From Nyssa sinensis (lineage: Eukaryota; Streptophyta; Magnoliopsida; Cornales; Nyssaceae), in assembly GCA_008638375.1 (NCBI GenBank), contig CM018035.1:9575577-9639576 (forward strand): DNA of 64,000 bases, given 5' to 3'. Made by a program: the position numbers and the translations under genes. Shown one piece after another: positions 47,901 to 61,100 of this stretch; the stretch's first letter is position 1; each line of letters opens with the position of its first letter. The notes under the pieces were generated by a model, which saw only the letters and a program-made list of their open reading frames with translations, searched no databases and was not told where the DNA came from.

Positions 47901-49050
47901 ACTAGTGAGAGTAAGTTTTTTGGTCATTGTTATCAAGGCCTGATTTATCAGTCACTTGTTTTTCATGCTGTGTTTCTTAGAAGGGACTCAGGAACTCCTT
48001 TCCACACTGTTGATCTCACAATATGGTTAAATTGTGAATATCTATGTTGTGGGTTTGTTTTGATTTCATGAAGATGGACAGTATTGCATCTTAAAAGTTG
48101 AGTCTCAGAGAATGATAGATAACTGGTCTTTGAAAAAGTACTTATAACCCATCAATGAAAAAAGTTAGAAACACTGCAAGTTGAAGTCTTTAACTGTTTT
48201 ACCATTTTTAAGTCCTAACATCATGAATTAGCTTGACCTAAATCAAATAATGCCTTTTTTCATGTACTATATGAAATTAAATAATACTTTAATTACCATT
48301 TTCATTAGTTTTATCCAAATTATTAATGATAAGGATACAAAAAAAATCAAAGTAATTTAAAATGATTATATTTGGCTCCAAATTAGATATAAAACGTAAA
48401 TTTATTTATTTAATTTTTAAAAATAAATAATCACATTATATGTATATAATTATATACGTGATAGATTATAACAAATATACATTTTTTAATAGGAGGATGT
48501 TTCACTTACCTACAATGGAGTCAAGTATTTTTTATTTTAAGAAGATAGAAAAGCGGACATAGAAAAAGGCACTAATGCTATGCTTTCCCCCATTTTATGT
48601 TATATGCCTTTTCATCTATTTTTCTCACCTCATGCCCTCACCTTACATGCCATATAGAGAGAGACGCAGAAGTGAGGGAGAAATTTAGCTTTTCTGGTGA
48701 TACAATCGGTATATAATTAATACTATTGTAAATTCAGATGGGGAGCTGAAAGTGAGAAATATAGATGAAAAGCATAGAGTATTGCTAAAACAAAAAGGGG
48801 GTCATTTATGTTTCAACTCCAAAATTCTTAATTGTGATGTCATAAAGAAAAATAGGGGTTGATAGAAGGAGTGACTATAGCCTCTCCAAAAATTTAAAAC
48901 ATTCACATTTTGTATTATCATTTTGTTAAAAAAATTTAAAAAATTAGAAATTGACCCTCTAAAATTTGTTAGAATTTTCATTCTACCCTCCCATCTCTAA
49001 TTTCTAGAATATTCTCATGGAAGTTTCGTGAGTTAGCACCGGATACTCAA
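47901..49050. other. Intergenic DNA
   Basis: Nothing recognisable beyond AT-rich sequence and a short stretch at 48640-48680 with agagagagacg. No gene was seen on either strand. Confidence 0.45.
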
Positions 49051-49054
49051 GAAC

Positions 49055-49220
49055 TTTTAAAAAAATGTTTAGTATTATTAAGATGTTTTAAAAATATTTG
49101 AAAAACTCATATTGAGAAAATAAAAAAACGTACTTATTAAAAAATATTTAGCATTATCAAGATGTTATAAAAATATTTAAAAAACTTGTGATGAGATAAA
49201 AAACGTACTTATTAAAACAA
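49055..49220. repeat. Two-copy tandem repeat, about 80-bp unit
   Basis: tttagtattattaagatgtt..aaaacgtacttatt is followed at once by tttagcattatcaagatgtt..aaaacgtacttatt. A second small repeat (cactttgaatttaaaagtgt / cactttcgatttaaaagtgt) lies at about 49288-49340. Confidence 0.7.
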
Positions 49221-49589
49221 CTTTTAAATATAAATGCACTCTCCGTGGAAATACCGTTAAATAGAATTGTGCTTTTGTTAAAAGCACTTTGAATTTAAAA
49301 GTGTTTTTATTGAATGCACTTTCGATTTAAAAGTGTTTTTTTAAAGCATTTTTAAGTTTATAAAAAAAAATTGTTTGGACTTGAAGTGTATTAATATTTA
49401 AAGATGTCATTAATAAGCCTGTCTTTTAAACATCATGAATCTTTTAAATACTTTAAAAGGACGTTAGATTAGGGAGGACAATGGGGCGGGAGACTTCATT
49501 TCTAATCTCGCTCCGTGAAATTTTTTTTTTTTCCAAACTTGTTTAAACTCGTGATAAGCGGGGGCGGGTCATTATTAGAGTTTTTATTT

Positions 49590-49810
49590 GTTTTTAAATT
49601 TTAATTAATTAATTATAATTAACATATTTTAAACAAAGTATTACATGTGCTAAAATAATAAATATAAATGTTAATAAAAAATTAGAATGATATTATTTTT
49701 TTTCAGACAAATTTGTATAAATTTTTAATGAGTGATTAAAAAATATTATTATAAATATTAATTATATAATATAAATTATTTTTATTATTTTATTTTATAT
49801 AATCGAAACT
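49590..49810. repeat. Dispersed AT-rich repeat, copy 2 (pair with 21237-21480)
   Basis: It has the same word order as the distant copy. It is preceded here by gggaggacaatggggcggga (about 49471), the opening of a widespread plant repeat type. Ends not defined. Confidence 0.6.
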
Positions 49811-50741
49811 AAGTCTTTTCTAATTTATTTCAAACTCTAATAGAATGGAAAAAGATTTCTTCAAACTCATTTCATTAGGAGATGGAATAAAAAAAAAAAC
49901 CTCAGGCTTCAACCGGAAAAAAATAAACTCGGGCACCCGACCAAGGCTCCTTGAGTGGGACCCGATCCGATAAAATCCACAATGGATCATCGCACATGCA
50001 CCACTCTCCGGCACTACCAACCGCCCTCTCTGTAGCTTTACCCCTCGAATAATTTCTGACAACTCTTTATCCACATTTAACCGTGGAACACAAGAAAAAA
50101 AGCTCTCGCCAAAACCCTAATTTCACCATTCAGATTTATACTTTCATCTTTTCTCCTCCTTTTCTATCCTAATCTCTCTCTCTCTCCCCCCTCCCTCTCT
50201 CGAAATTCTTTTCAGATAAAGTGTCGTGGACTTCATCATATATACGTGTGTATATATCATCATCATCATCTCCCCCCTCTCGTCTCTGTTCATGCTGGCA
50301 AGGAGATCAGAATCTCTCGTAAGCACCGTATCCCCTATTCCCCTCTCTCTATAATTATATATAAGCATATATACATACACAAAGTTACTACTTTAGGTTT
50401 TGGAACGCAAGGAAGGCCTTCCGTTTTGCATCGGCTTCTGCCGTCAATAGTTTTGTGAACGCTTTTCAAAATTAATATATACACGAGTTGTTATTTCAAT
50501 TTCTGCTGGTAATATCTTTTATTTTTTTGTGATTGAAATTGTGGTTTTGAATTTTGCCTATGCTCGAACATAGGCATTTTTACTTTCTATCTCTTGAGTA
50601 AATCTCTTGTATTATGACTTGATGCCTGAATGAATTATTGACATTACATGATGTATTTCGTTTGCTGAATTGCCATGGTTGCAGTGTTCGGTGCAATTTT
50701 GAAAATTCAGGGTAAATGATTGCGTGCTTAGGGTGTGGATA

Positions 50742-50966
50742 ATGGCGTTGGTAACACATCATATTCAGGTAAATGAAGCACTGACTTGTATTATTTCGTT
50801 GTCCTCCTTTTATTTTAGAGTGGAAGCTTGTATATTTTAGACATTTGGATGTAGGGTAGGGTATATGGAAAAATTGGTGCTCTTTGATTTTTTGTATATT
50901 CATCTTTTACTGAGTTTTGCCCTCTTTGGTGCTTGTGAATTAAATTTACCTATCAGCATATATATC

Positions 50967-51005
<39 letters not shown>

Positions 51006-53103
51006 CATTCTGTTATTCTTTTGCAACACTGCTGGGTTGTTATCACTTTTATTGATGTAATATTCACTAAAGTTTTGAGAATATACATTATTTTAGATAA
51101 TTATCAGCTTGCATTGGATATACTTTTTTAACCCCAAATTGCATTTATACAGCTCAGTCTTTGAATTTTGAACATGTTATTGTTGATTTCTTTTCAGGGT
51201 TCTTATGTGACATTTCCCTCAAGGTCTCTACCATGGAACAGAGGGATGAAATTGAAACGGTTTGTAACTACACTTCACGTAGTTGCAAGAACAGATAGGT
51301 TTCTCTCATTGAAGTGCAAGTCTTGTTTAAGGTGAGAGGTTACCTTGCTTACGTTCGTATTGCTTCTTTTTTCTCCATGGAAAATTAATTTCATGATTGC
51401 CTCTGTCTCCCTTTCCATATGTAATCTGTCTTTTGGGATTGTTATGATTTAGATATCATGCTCAGAGTTTCATTTGGCTGGAAAAATAATTCAATGAGAA
51501 TTTGGTGAATCTAGATAATGGGATCTTTTTTAGACTTGGCTATATCTTTAGACTTGCCACTGTTTTTTCCATGGACAATTTCGTGATTGGCTATGTCTCT
51601 CTTGCTATATGTAATCTGTCTTTTGAGATTGTTAAGATTTAGGTATCATGCTCAGAGTTTCATTTGGCCGTCGATGCAATTGAGTGAAAATGGGTGAATC
51701 TTGATAGTGGGATCGTTTTTTAAACTTTGGGTGAATCTTCATTTGGATGAAAATTTTTGGTACTTCATGTACATGTTATTTCAACTGAGCATTATTGTAA
51801 AATAAGCAAAGCTGAGTTAGTATTTCAGAATGGTACCTGCATACCAATCAAATGCATTATTTCTCTGTTACCAAACCAAGTCAACTTTGTCAAATTACTG
51901 GAGTTTTGTTTATTTGCTGTCAGGAGAAATGTTAGCGTCAGTCACGAGTGTGGAAACTCGCGATTTGATTGGTGCGTGCATTACACGCGATCTGATTGGC
52001 GCGTGCATTACACGTGCCAATATCACACGCGATCATGCGCATGCGCCAATCAGATCGCGAGTGACGGTCACTTGCAACTGACGCTATCATTCCTCATGCT
52101 GTCAGCTTGTGACCTTACATCTGCTCCTTCATACCGTTGTAATTTATCATTTTATCAAATTTGAACAATCTGACGTTAAACTGCTCTTAGGTGGTGTTTG
52201 TACAATTGATGGAATGAAAATATTCTTTTGCTTCTTGCATACCATCTAACATGAGTTCTCTCTCTCTCTCTCTATCTATTTTTGTGTCACTATGAGTCTA
52301 TTTCATACAAAGAATGTGATAATCTTTAGAATTTTAAGAAATGACATTGCTTGCAATTAAATTTTTTATATCATCTTTGTTGAAGCACTAGTTTTTTTAT
52401 TTAATTTTTCCAATTATCTTTTCCAGTCACTTGATTTCTGCATAGAACTGAATGGACCCATTTTTATTTCATGGGGCATTTGGTTGTCTTATGGGTTAAC
52501 TTCATATGAAATTGTGATATATTTCAGTGCTTTTTGTTCAAGGTCTCGTTGTTGCATCTTGCAGGAATTTTTTTTCCCCTTCCTTTCTACATGTTTTTAT
52601 GAATCTCAAATAAATCAGTTTTGTTTCCACAGTATAGGAGCTCCTCTTGTCTCTGGACCAAAGGGAAAACCTTTGAGAATTTCAGCGTTCAAAGGCAGTG
52701 CTCAAAATGATGAATTAGGGGGTAGATCAAGCGGATCGAAGTCTGCCAAGAATTCTGTCAAACTTTCTTATATACCACAAGAGAGTGAAGAAACCTTGAC
52801 GGAATCTCCCAAGGAGCAGAATGTTCCCCTTTCATATACTTCTGATTCAGATGAGAGAATAGCAGGATCTCTGGCTATACAAAATTTATTCAAGAATTGG
52901 TTGGCACTGTTGCGCACACCATCACCGAATCAAATAGTGGATGAAATTTTACAGGGACCGGCTCGAAACGAAATATCAGAAATGCAGAATGGGACACAAA
53001 AGAAACAAAGAAATGTGATTCTAAAGGCAGTTTGGTGCTACTTTATGGGTCTGGATGCAACAGTAAAAATTCCTTTATTGATATTGTAAGTATAACAGTT
53101 TAA

Positions 53104-53149
<46 letters not shown>

Positions 53150-53665
53150 GATTTTAGTACAACAGTAAAGATTCCAAGTATTGGTTTGACTCCTACTGCA
53201 TGTTTCCATCAAATATTTTTGCTACTTATGTTGTTGGTCTGTAATTGCAGCATCCCTTGGTACCTGGCCATCAATGTGGTTTATGGAGCTGAAGTTTCGA
53301 AGGAGTTGACCCCTTTGTGGGTTTTAGGGCCTTTGATCGTTGCACTTTATATCAAGATGCTTAGGGGCATATGTGCACTCTATGTTTTCTGCTTCAAGCA
53401 GACAGTTAAGGTAGTCAAGAACTTGCCTGCGTACTACCTATTTGCTTATAATTATATTGCTCGCGGTAAGCTCAAAGAAGATGTTCGAGCTTATTTCTGG
53501 CAACCTGTGATGGACGTTAAGAACTTAGACTACAAAGACCTATCAAAAAGAAAGATGAAAGATTTGCAAGTGTGGGTGGTGGAGAAGTATCTTGATTATG
53601 TGGAATCAATATGGCCCTATTATTGCAGAATAATCAGGTTTCTGAAGAGGGCAAATCTCATTTAG
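50742..53665 (+). CDS. EMB2759: EMB2759-like plastid membrane protein
   Basis: Four coding exons (50742-50768, 51198-51331, 52633-53085 and 53251-53665) join in phase to give 342 residues. A non-coding exon ends at a donor at 50319, and the second exon begins at about 50685. The start MALVTHHIQGSYVTFPSRSL, rich in Ser, Arg and Lys, looks like a plastid transit peptide. A polar middle (KGSAQNDELGG, SDERIAGSLAIQNLFKNWLA) leads to two membrane segments (VKIPLLIFIPWYLAINVVYG; PLWVLGPLIVALYIKMLRG) and a conserved basic C-terminus (YWQPVMDVKNLDY-type, IWPYYCRIIRFLKRANLI). I match this to the EMBRYO DEFECTIVE 2759 family from memory; biochemical function is not known to me. All splice sites are canonical GT-AG and no defects were seen. 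Confidence 0.8.
50956..51003. repeat. (TA)n(TG)n microsatellite
   Basis: Compound dinucleotide run in the second intron of the EMB2759-like gene, between the exons ending at 50768 and starting at 51198. Confidence 0.9.
51375..51740. repeat. Tandem duplication of about 190 bp in an intron
   Basis: Two successive copies share atatgtaatctgtcttttgg/ga, attgttatgatttagatatc / attgttaagatttaggtatc, catgctcagagtttcatttg and gggatc. They lie in the intron before the large coding exon of the EMB2759-like gene. Confidence 0.75.
51924..52096. mobile_element. Mutator-type MITE with 9-bp target duplication
   Basis: The ends GAGAAATGTTAGCGTCAGT and, inverted, GAGGAATGATAGCGTCAGT match at 17 of 19 positions. 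The flanks are exactly tgctgtcag (51915-51923 and 52097-52105), the 9-bp duplication typical of Mutator-like elements. The 173-bp body is GC-richer than its surroundings, largely palindromic, and holds a tandem unit (gcgatttgattggtgcgtgc / gcgatctgattggcgcgtgc). It sits in the EMB2759-like intron. Confidence 0.85.
53104..53149. repeat. (TC)n(AC)n microsatellite
   Basis: Compound run about 20 bp after the donor of the last EMB2759-like intron. Confidence 0.9.
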
Positions 53666-53989
53666 ATTTCGCGATTGTGAATGTTGGCTGAGAGCAGATA
53701 GATGGCATTAAAATTTTGAGGGCAAATTTTTTTTTTTTTTTGAAATTGTTTCAATGGGCAGAGATTGAGATAGCTAGAAAACCCACTCTGCGACGGGGGT
53801 TATTCTGAAGTCTTTTTAGCAAGTTGAGTATCACTAGTAGTTTGAGCAGGTCAAATTCTGTAATTGTTTAACGCATTGTGTTTTTATTGCCGGATGAGTT
53901 CCATATATTTTTCTGTTTAAATTCCCCAGCTCTTATGTAGGTTCCATGATGGGATGGAATTGTATCTGGCTTTATTGCCGACTCACTGA

Positions 53990-54140
53990 ATGAATGTTTC
54001 TTTTCGTTGTCAATTTATTTTCACTTAGTCTTAGTCATTTGGCTCCGGTTCAATAGTAATGTTTCTTTTCTTGTCAATTTATTTTCACGTAGTCGTAGTT
54101 ATTTGGCTCTGGATCAATCGTAGTCATTTGGCTCTCTCTG
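53990..54140. repeat. Tandem repeat, about 65-bp unit
   Basis: aatgtttcttttcgttgtca..atttggctccggttcaatag is repeated as aatgtttcttttcttgtcaa..atttggctctggatcaatcg, with a partial third unit (agtcatttggctc). It lies at the 3' end of the EMB2759-like gene; a (tgg)n run follows at about 54140-54168. Confidence 0.75.
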
Positions 54141-54169
54141 GTGGGTGGTGGTGGTGGTGGTGGTGGAGG

Positions 54170-54940
54170 TATAAAGTGGGCTGGGCCAGCCTTAGCAAAG
54201 CATGGGCGCAACACAAAAAAGTAGGCACGACATGGTACAGATAAATGACGGGTCAAGCCGAGCCTAGGCTTATCTTGCTGGACGTGCCCCTCCTAGTCCA
54301 CAAGTATGGGAGTGGCCCGGCTTTGGCAAAGCCCAAAAGTTTTACACATCTACGTGAGGGGTTTTGGCCGAGAAAGGAGAGAGACGATGAGTGATCGGCA
54401 AAAATTTAATGATAACACGAAAAAATTTAATTTTTTTACCATCTGATATCTGTCAACCAATGAACTGAGTCTTTGGAAATGCCGTTGGAAGGATGGTTAA
54501 TGGCATTTTTCTTTCATTATAAATTTGGGTTTTTAAATTGCAAATTTTTTTTTTAGTAGTTTCTAAATTGTTAGGAAGTTTTCGTAAAAATAATTTTCAA
54601 AAAGCTTTATCAAATGTGTTTTTTAGTCATTTTCAAGCTTTCATTGTGAACAATACAAAATAATTATTTAAAAAATTGCTAGCAAATAGGTTTTTAACTC
54701 CCATTTTCACACAAATTCCATTATTTCTTAAGAATTGAGCCAACTTTTCCATTAGCTGTTATTAGTTTTATTTTCATTTCATAATGAAAAAAAAAAGAGA
54801 GAAAAGAAAGGAAGGGGAAAGAAAAAAAATGAAATAAAAATCTATATAATTGAATAGCCATGGCTCCAGTGTCCAGACAAATGAACGAGGCGGGGTTGTC
54901 CAAAATTCACTGCCAGTAAAAGCCTAAAAGCAAGACAGAA
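54170..54940. other. Intergenic DNA with hAT-like words
   Basis: gtgggctgggccagcc..gtggcccggctttggcaaagcc..tttacacatctacg resembles a widespread plant hAT-type repeat (about 54172-54355). No target duplication was found. The rest is AT-rich and empty. Confidence 0.35.
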
Positions 54941-55174
54941 CAGAGAAGCCGCTTTATTTCATTAACTCCCTCCTCGCTACTGCCAAAACCCATACCTCTG
55001 AATCTCCGAATTCCTCCATTTTCTGACCACTTCCCAACTTTCTCCAGGAAAGAAATACCAAATGGGTATCTCTAATTTTCCTCCAAACTAAGTGGGTTTT
55101 CGTTAGAATCAATCAAAATGCAATCCTTGAGTCCCTAACAGATTGGACTGGTGGGTTATTCTATTTCTTGAACT

Positions 55175-58100
55175 ATGGCAGTTAAAATTGGTTCCTCGTT
55201 TTCTTGTGTAGCCACCTCTCTTTCTTCGCCTGTTCAATCCAGAAGAAGTTTGCAGGTATGTTCTGTTTTGATTTCTCAGAGCAGCTGGTTGAATTATTTG
55301 TGTACTCTCCGTTTTGCTAGGAAAGTTTCTGGTTCAGTCGTATGAATATTTGCGTGTTAGGGTTTTTAATAGCTAAGCAATATCATAAGCATTGAAATTT
55401 GGAAGAGGTGGTTTTGGTATCTGATTCTTTTTTTGGATTGGTGAGTATGAATGTGTATTTGATTCTGGACATATGTATATTGCCAGTTCATTATGCAAAT
55501 ATCATATATCTGTAGCTGGTTACAAAAATTTTGCGGTGCTGTTTACTAGGCGTCAACCATGGCTTCAATATGATGCTCCTGCTTTGTTAGACTGTATAAT
55601 AATTTTTTCATAGATTTATACAGTTACTAAGGTTATTTTGGAGTGGTTAATTTGTACTCTGGTGTCATATTCAATTTAGTTGCACAAGACCTCATTCCAA
55701 CAATTTTGGGCCAGTAACAAAATCTACTGTTTCCATTTCGCCAATTTTGAGCTGTAATTCTGTTAGAGTGCGTTTCAAAACCCATGTTTGGATTTGGGAT
55801 TTGACTTCCATGTTGAATGGATTTCAAATAACACCTCCCAGTTGTTATTCCTTATTCTAGTCTTTGTAATATCTTCTATAGAGAATTTTTCCGAATTCTG
55901 AACCCATATTATATAAGTTTTTCCTACCTGTAGATTTGGAATTGGAGACTTTAAGTCCAGTCAACTCCATCTTAATCTGGGAATCCAAATGCTGCATTGA
56001 ACTAGAGAAATTATGTCTATCCTTTCAATAGTAGTGCTTCTTTTTTCTGTTTTTTCTCTTTTTATGGTCTTCAAAATGGCCTGCATTGCCTTCAACTTCA
56101 TATCCCTCTTTTTTTTGTAGCCACAAGGAGGAATCCTCTGTTTTCTATTATATCTTATCTTTTGACTGAAAATTTAGTTTGAATGGTACAGTTTCTTTTT
56201 CAGACTTTGAATAATATATATATTTTAATGCGTAAAAATCTTATAGAAGAGAAGGGCTTTCATATGGATAAATTTAGGCCTCAGGATGAGCTTTTGAGCA
56301 TTCGAATGCAGTATGTAAATATGAATAATATATAATTTGAAAATACTATGATGGTTCATCTCCCTTTTTGGCCAAGAGATGGTTTATTTTTGTTTTCATT
56401 GGCAACTTCATGATAATCATGTCTCCACATGATATTAGAAAATCTGTTTAAACTCAAAAGTCTTGAATGAATTATTTAACCAAGTACATTCTTCAGGCAA
56501 AATTTCCTGTAAAATATGAAAGAATTTCCAAGACTCACACTCCCTATGAACTTAAATTCGTGTATAAAGTTATAAACTGGACTCTTTGTGTGTATGTGTG
56601 TAAAACTTCTTGCTTTATTGATGGGGTTTGAATGAAATGGTTGAGAATGGTGCATTCTCTATTAGCATTGAATGTGACTTCTAAAGTAGTTTATTGGGCA
56701 AGATAGGTGCTATGGGGTCTTGGAGATACATGCTCTAACAGTGATACTTGATCCTTTGTGTCTTTGAAATGCCACAACTCTTGGATTTTGGATTTCCTAT
56801 TTAAACTTGCAAAAGGTGTTGATTCCAGCAGCTTGTGATGGCCCACTGATCCATTCCTTCTGCATTTTCATCTTGATATGTTAATTCTTTTTTGAATTGC
56901 TTCTCTTCTGTTTTTTCATTGGAGGTGATCTCTTCCTCTGCCATACATAGTTTTTCATCTTTGACTAAGATGACATGGATATGCTTAGTGAGGACATATT
57001 TTAGAATTTTCCTTCTTTCCATTGTTTTTTTTTTGATTAGTATTCTTTATCTTAAGGAATTGCTTTGAGCAGCTGGAGAATTTGTATTGCCAGCCTCACG
57101 TCGTTGGGATACGTAACTGCAAATAGAGATTTTTATGTCATATAATAATCTTCATCTGTATACTCTTCGGGTCACGAATAATGAACCTGGATCAGTTGAT
57201 TTGATTAATGCAATATATCTTTCTCATAAAGTTTGGGCCTTTGGGCTGATCTTGATAATGGAGAACTTATCCTAGTTAGAGCATTGGTTCACTTTACCAT
57301 TTTCCTACATTTGCAAGTAATGGATTTCATTTTCTTTCCTATACAAATGCAAAACACATTATGCCTTATCTTTTCATCAGATTGTTCATATTCTAGTACT
57401 ATGTATTGATGAGACGCATACTTGTTTCAACCTACCATTATAAATCAGATATTTTTTTAAGGAAATAAATAATTTTATAGAACTCAGAAAAATTTAGGAA
57501 TAGAAGTCCATCCACACCAATCACAGGAGGGTCAACCTGTGGAGGCATAACCCCCTTAAATGAGAGATATCTACAACCAGATAAAGTTAGGATTCTACCA
57601 AATCACTATGCTGTCTATCTATAAGTATAATTCCTAAGCAACACTATGCGATTCTTACATTGGCCACAACTAGTATAGCAGAATGACACCAAACAACAGA
57701 GATTGGCCATTGATAACAAATCTGTATAGGAGTTGGTCTATCCAAAACCCTTTTATGAACTGCAGATATGTCACATAAATCTCTGGCTGTGTTCTGATTC
57801 ATGAATAATAGTTCCCTTGTCTTGATACTCATTCTCAAATACTCAAAATTATCTTTTTTTCTAGACAGGCTAAACTGAAGCAGCTAATCACTCTTCTCAT
57901 CAAGTTCTGAAATGACTTGAGCAGGGATGGAGCCAAGAATTTATCTTGGGTTGGGGGGGGGGGGGGGGGAAACTTTATTCTTAATATTTAATTATTAGTG
58001 TAAAAATTTAATGTTGATTGATGATATTTTTGCTAAGTAACTATATTCGTTGATATATAGATTGTTAGAAACTAGACAAGATTCAAACCAAAAAAAAGAC

Positions 58101-61100
58101 CTACAAAAAAAACTATAAGTTATATAAAAAAAAATCCCTCCCTAAAAAGGTTGTGTATGACATCCTCCCTCCAATAGAGCTTAAAAAAACATACATTTTT
58201 TCATCGTGTTAGAATATCATGTATAACACATTCACAATTATCCTTCGATGATATTAAAAATGTTTTCAATATATACAACCAAACTATCATTTATCCATTG
58301 ATCTCCTATTAGATTTGGTGTATTTGTTTAAGGAAGCTTCCATATTTGTAGTTGGGCCGTTAATAATGGATGGAAGTCATGATACAAAGGCTTTTTTTTT
58401 CCCATTGGATTAAGATGAATGATGTATTAGTCTTTTAAGTTGTTTCATGTTTGGTCGAATAGCTACAGGTGTGACATTCCTTAATTGCTCACAACAACCC
58501 TTTTTGAAAATAATAAACAAAAGGGAGTAATATTGAAACTTTAGAAAGGGTAATTGTGAAAAAGTTTGATCTAAGGGTGGCAAAAATAAAAATTAAAGGG
58601 ATATGGTTGAAATTTTTTCAAAAAATACAAGAAAATTTTTAAATGAAAAAATTTGAAGGGGGGGGGGGGCGATTGACCCCCCTGAGCCTTCATTGGCTCC
58701 GTCCTTGGACTTGAGTTTCATGTTCAATAATCAATTACATCGCCAACTGATCCTAACTACCAGCTTTCCGGATTCAGCAATATTTTTCCAACACTTAATT
58801 CCATATAATTTAATAAATCAACAGTTGAAGAAGAGGTGATCATGCGACAGAGTCACACTTCCTGGAATCCTTTCCTTTATAGCTAAGCGCTCTTAAGGGT
58901 TTAACAGAGCAGAAAAGAATGAAGAGGAATGTGATGCTTAGACCATAATAAACGAGCCTGCATACTTAGTGCAGAGGATTTTGCAGATACTTCCAACTAC
59001 ATGGAATCTTCCATCATTAGGGGGGGACCGAAATTACAGAATTATCGTTGGAAATATTTTTTTGATAGGTAAATCACACACACACTTTACCCCTTAAGGG
59101 ACTTGAACCCTCAACCTCCCATATGGGGAGGTGGAGGAAATACCTACCAAGCTAGAACTTTTGGTAAATTATCTTTGTAAATATAAGGGTGCTCATTCCG
59201 ATTGTCAAGATGAAAAAGAAAAAGGTGCTCATTCGATTTGCTACCAGACTTCAGCTTCATCAGCTTAGTTGAATTAGTAATAGGTCACATCCATTGCTAC
59301 TGATCTTATCATAATGGCCTAATCCAACATCATAGATTAGTTCTCTCCCCATAACAAGCAGTAGGAGGTCTAAATAACGCCAACAATCAAACCATAAGTG
59401 CATGTTCCCAACGTTTCCAATTTTAAGGTTCACTAAAAATTGAGCTCTATTGTGAACTTCAAAATATTTTTTACCAAGAACAATCACTAGGCACTAGAAC
59501 CTGCCAGGAAATTCTCTCCTTTATCATCTTTTCTGCACCGAATATACCCACACAGTAGGCCTCCTAGATTAGACGTACCAAAGATGTTTTAGCATAGAAA
59601 TAGAAGCCTCACTTCATTCTTGATTTTACATAATCCCAGTCCTCGCTCATTTATAGATGCAAATGATGTACCAGTAAGATTACGAAAATACTATAAGAGA
59701 AGGGGAAATTCAAATTCAAGGGTCACTATTGTTATTTGGCAATATTCTAAAGTAGAACTTGCCCAGGAGATTAATTAGCTTTAAGTTATATTGCTGTTTT
59801 TATGTTTTTTTTTTTATAGGGATATTTGGTAATTTTGGGTTTTGGGCTGTAGAGTGGGCTGCCATGTTGGGTTTTTGATTGTACTTGTATGTTTGATTTA
59901 ATATGACTTGTATTTTTAAAGTAGGCTAGGCCCAAGTCTTGTAGTCAAACTTGGCCACCAAGTTCCCTTGGTCCTCAAGTTGTAGTTTCCTATATAAAGA
60001 GTTCAACTAGTTTTGGGTATGAGTGCCTAAGAATCTAGATGTGATTGCATAGGCTTCTTCCTTCTATTTTCTACTCTCTCTCTCTCTCTTTGCGCAAGTG
60101 GTGTATAAATAAAAGCCGCCACAGATGCAAACCCATATACAAAAGGAGACTTGCATTAAAGGCTCATTACTTCCAAAAATTTCTAAAAAAAGAATCTACA
60201 AAGGGGTATGAATTTACAATTCAAAAATATAACAATTTTAAAAATTTATCCTTATTAGGGGGATTTCTCTTCCTCATAAAAAAACTCTCCAATTTTGTTC
60301 TCTCCACGGACTCCACAAAAGACATAAAGGAGCAAGCTTCCACACCACTTTCACAAACCCCTTGGAAACCCTGCCAAATCCTCAAAAAATCTAGAAGCAT
60401 TGGCACAACCCAACACCACCCCCCTCCCCCTCCCCCCCCAAAAAAAAAAAAGAGAGAATAAAATACATCACATTTTCCTCACAAATGAGCAATGAAGGAA
60501 AAGGTGGTTAGCAGTCTCCTCCTCCTTACCACAGATGCAACACCTGCTAGCCAAGTTATAACCTCTCCTTTGGAGATTTTCCATGGTCAAGACAGATCTC
60601 CATACCATAGACCAAAAAAAATAAAAATTCATAGGGGCTTTTGAACTCCAAATTATCTTCCAAGGGAATTCAAAAGGCTCTCCTCTACTCAACTCCCCGT
60701 AGTATGTTTGGACAGTAAACTTTGTTGAACTATGAGCTCTCCACCACAAGGAATCCCCCAACCCTTCCTCTGGCCTAAAGTGCTGTAATAACTCCACAAG
60801 ACCAAGAACTTCATCCCTCTGTCATGGAAATTTTTGAAACAAGGGGTCTTCATAGCACCTTCCCCCAAAAGAGAAATTTAATCCACCACCCTAGCCCCTA
60901 GATCCGAGGCAATCTGATTGAGGAGAGGAAATCTCTCCTTCAACCTCACATCGTTAGCCCAAATGTCATCCCAAAACTTCACTCGTATCCCGTTTCCAAT
61001 CTGAAATCTCAAATGAGGACTTCTCCTTCCTCTTCCGAATTGATTTCCACAACCCCAACCCATAAGACACTTCAACCTCCAAGGAAAACCACTCACCATG

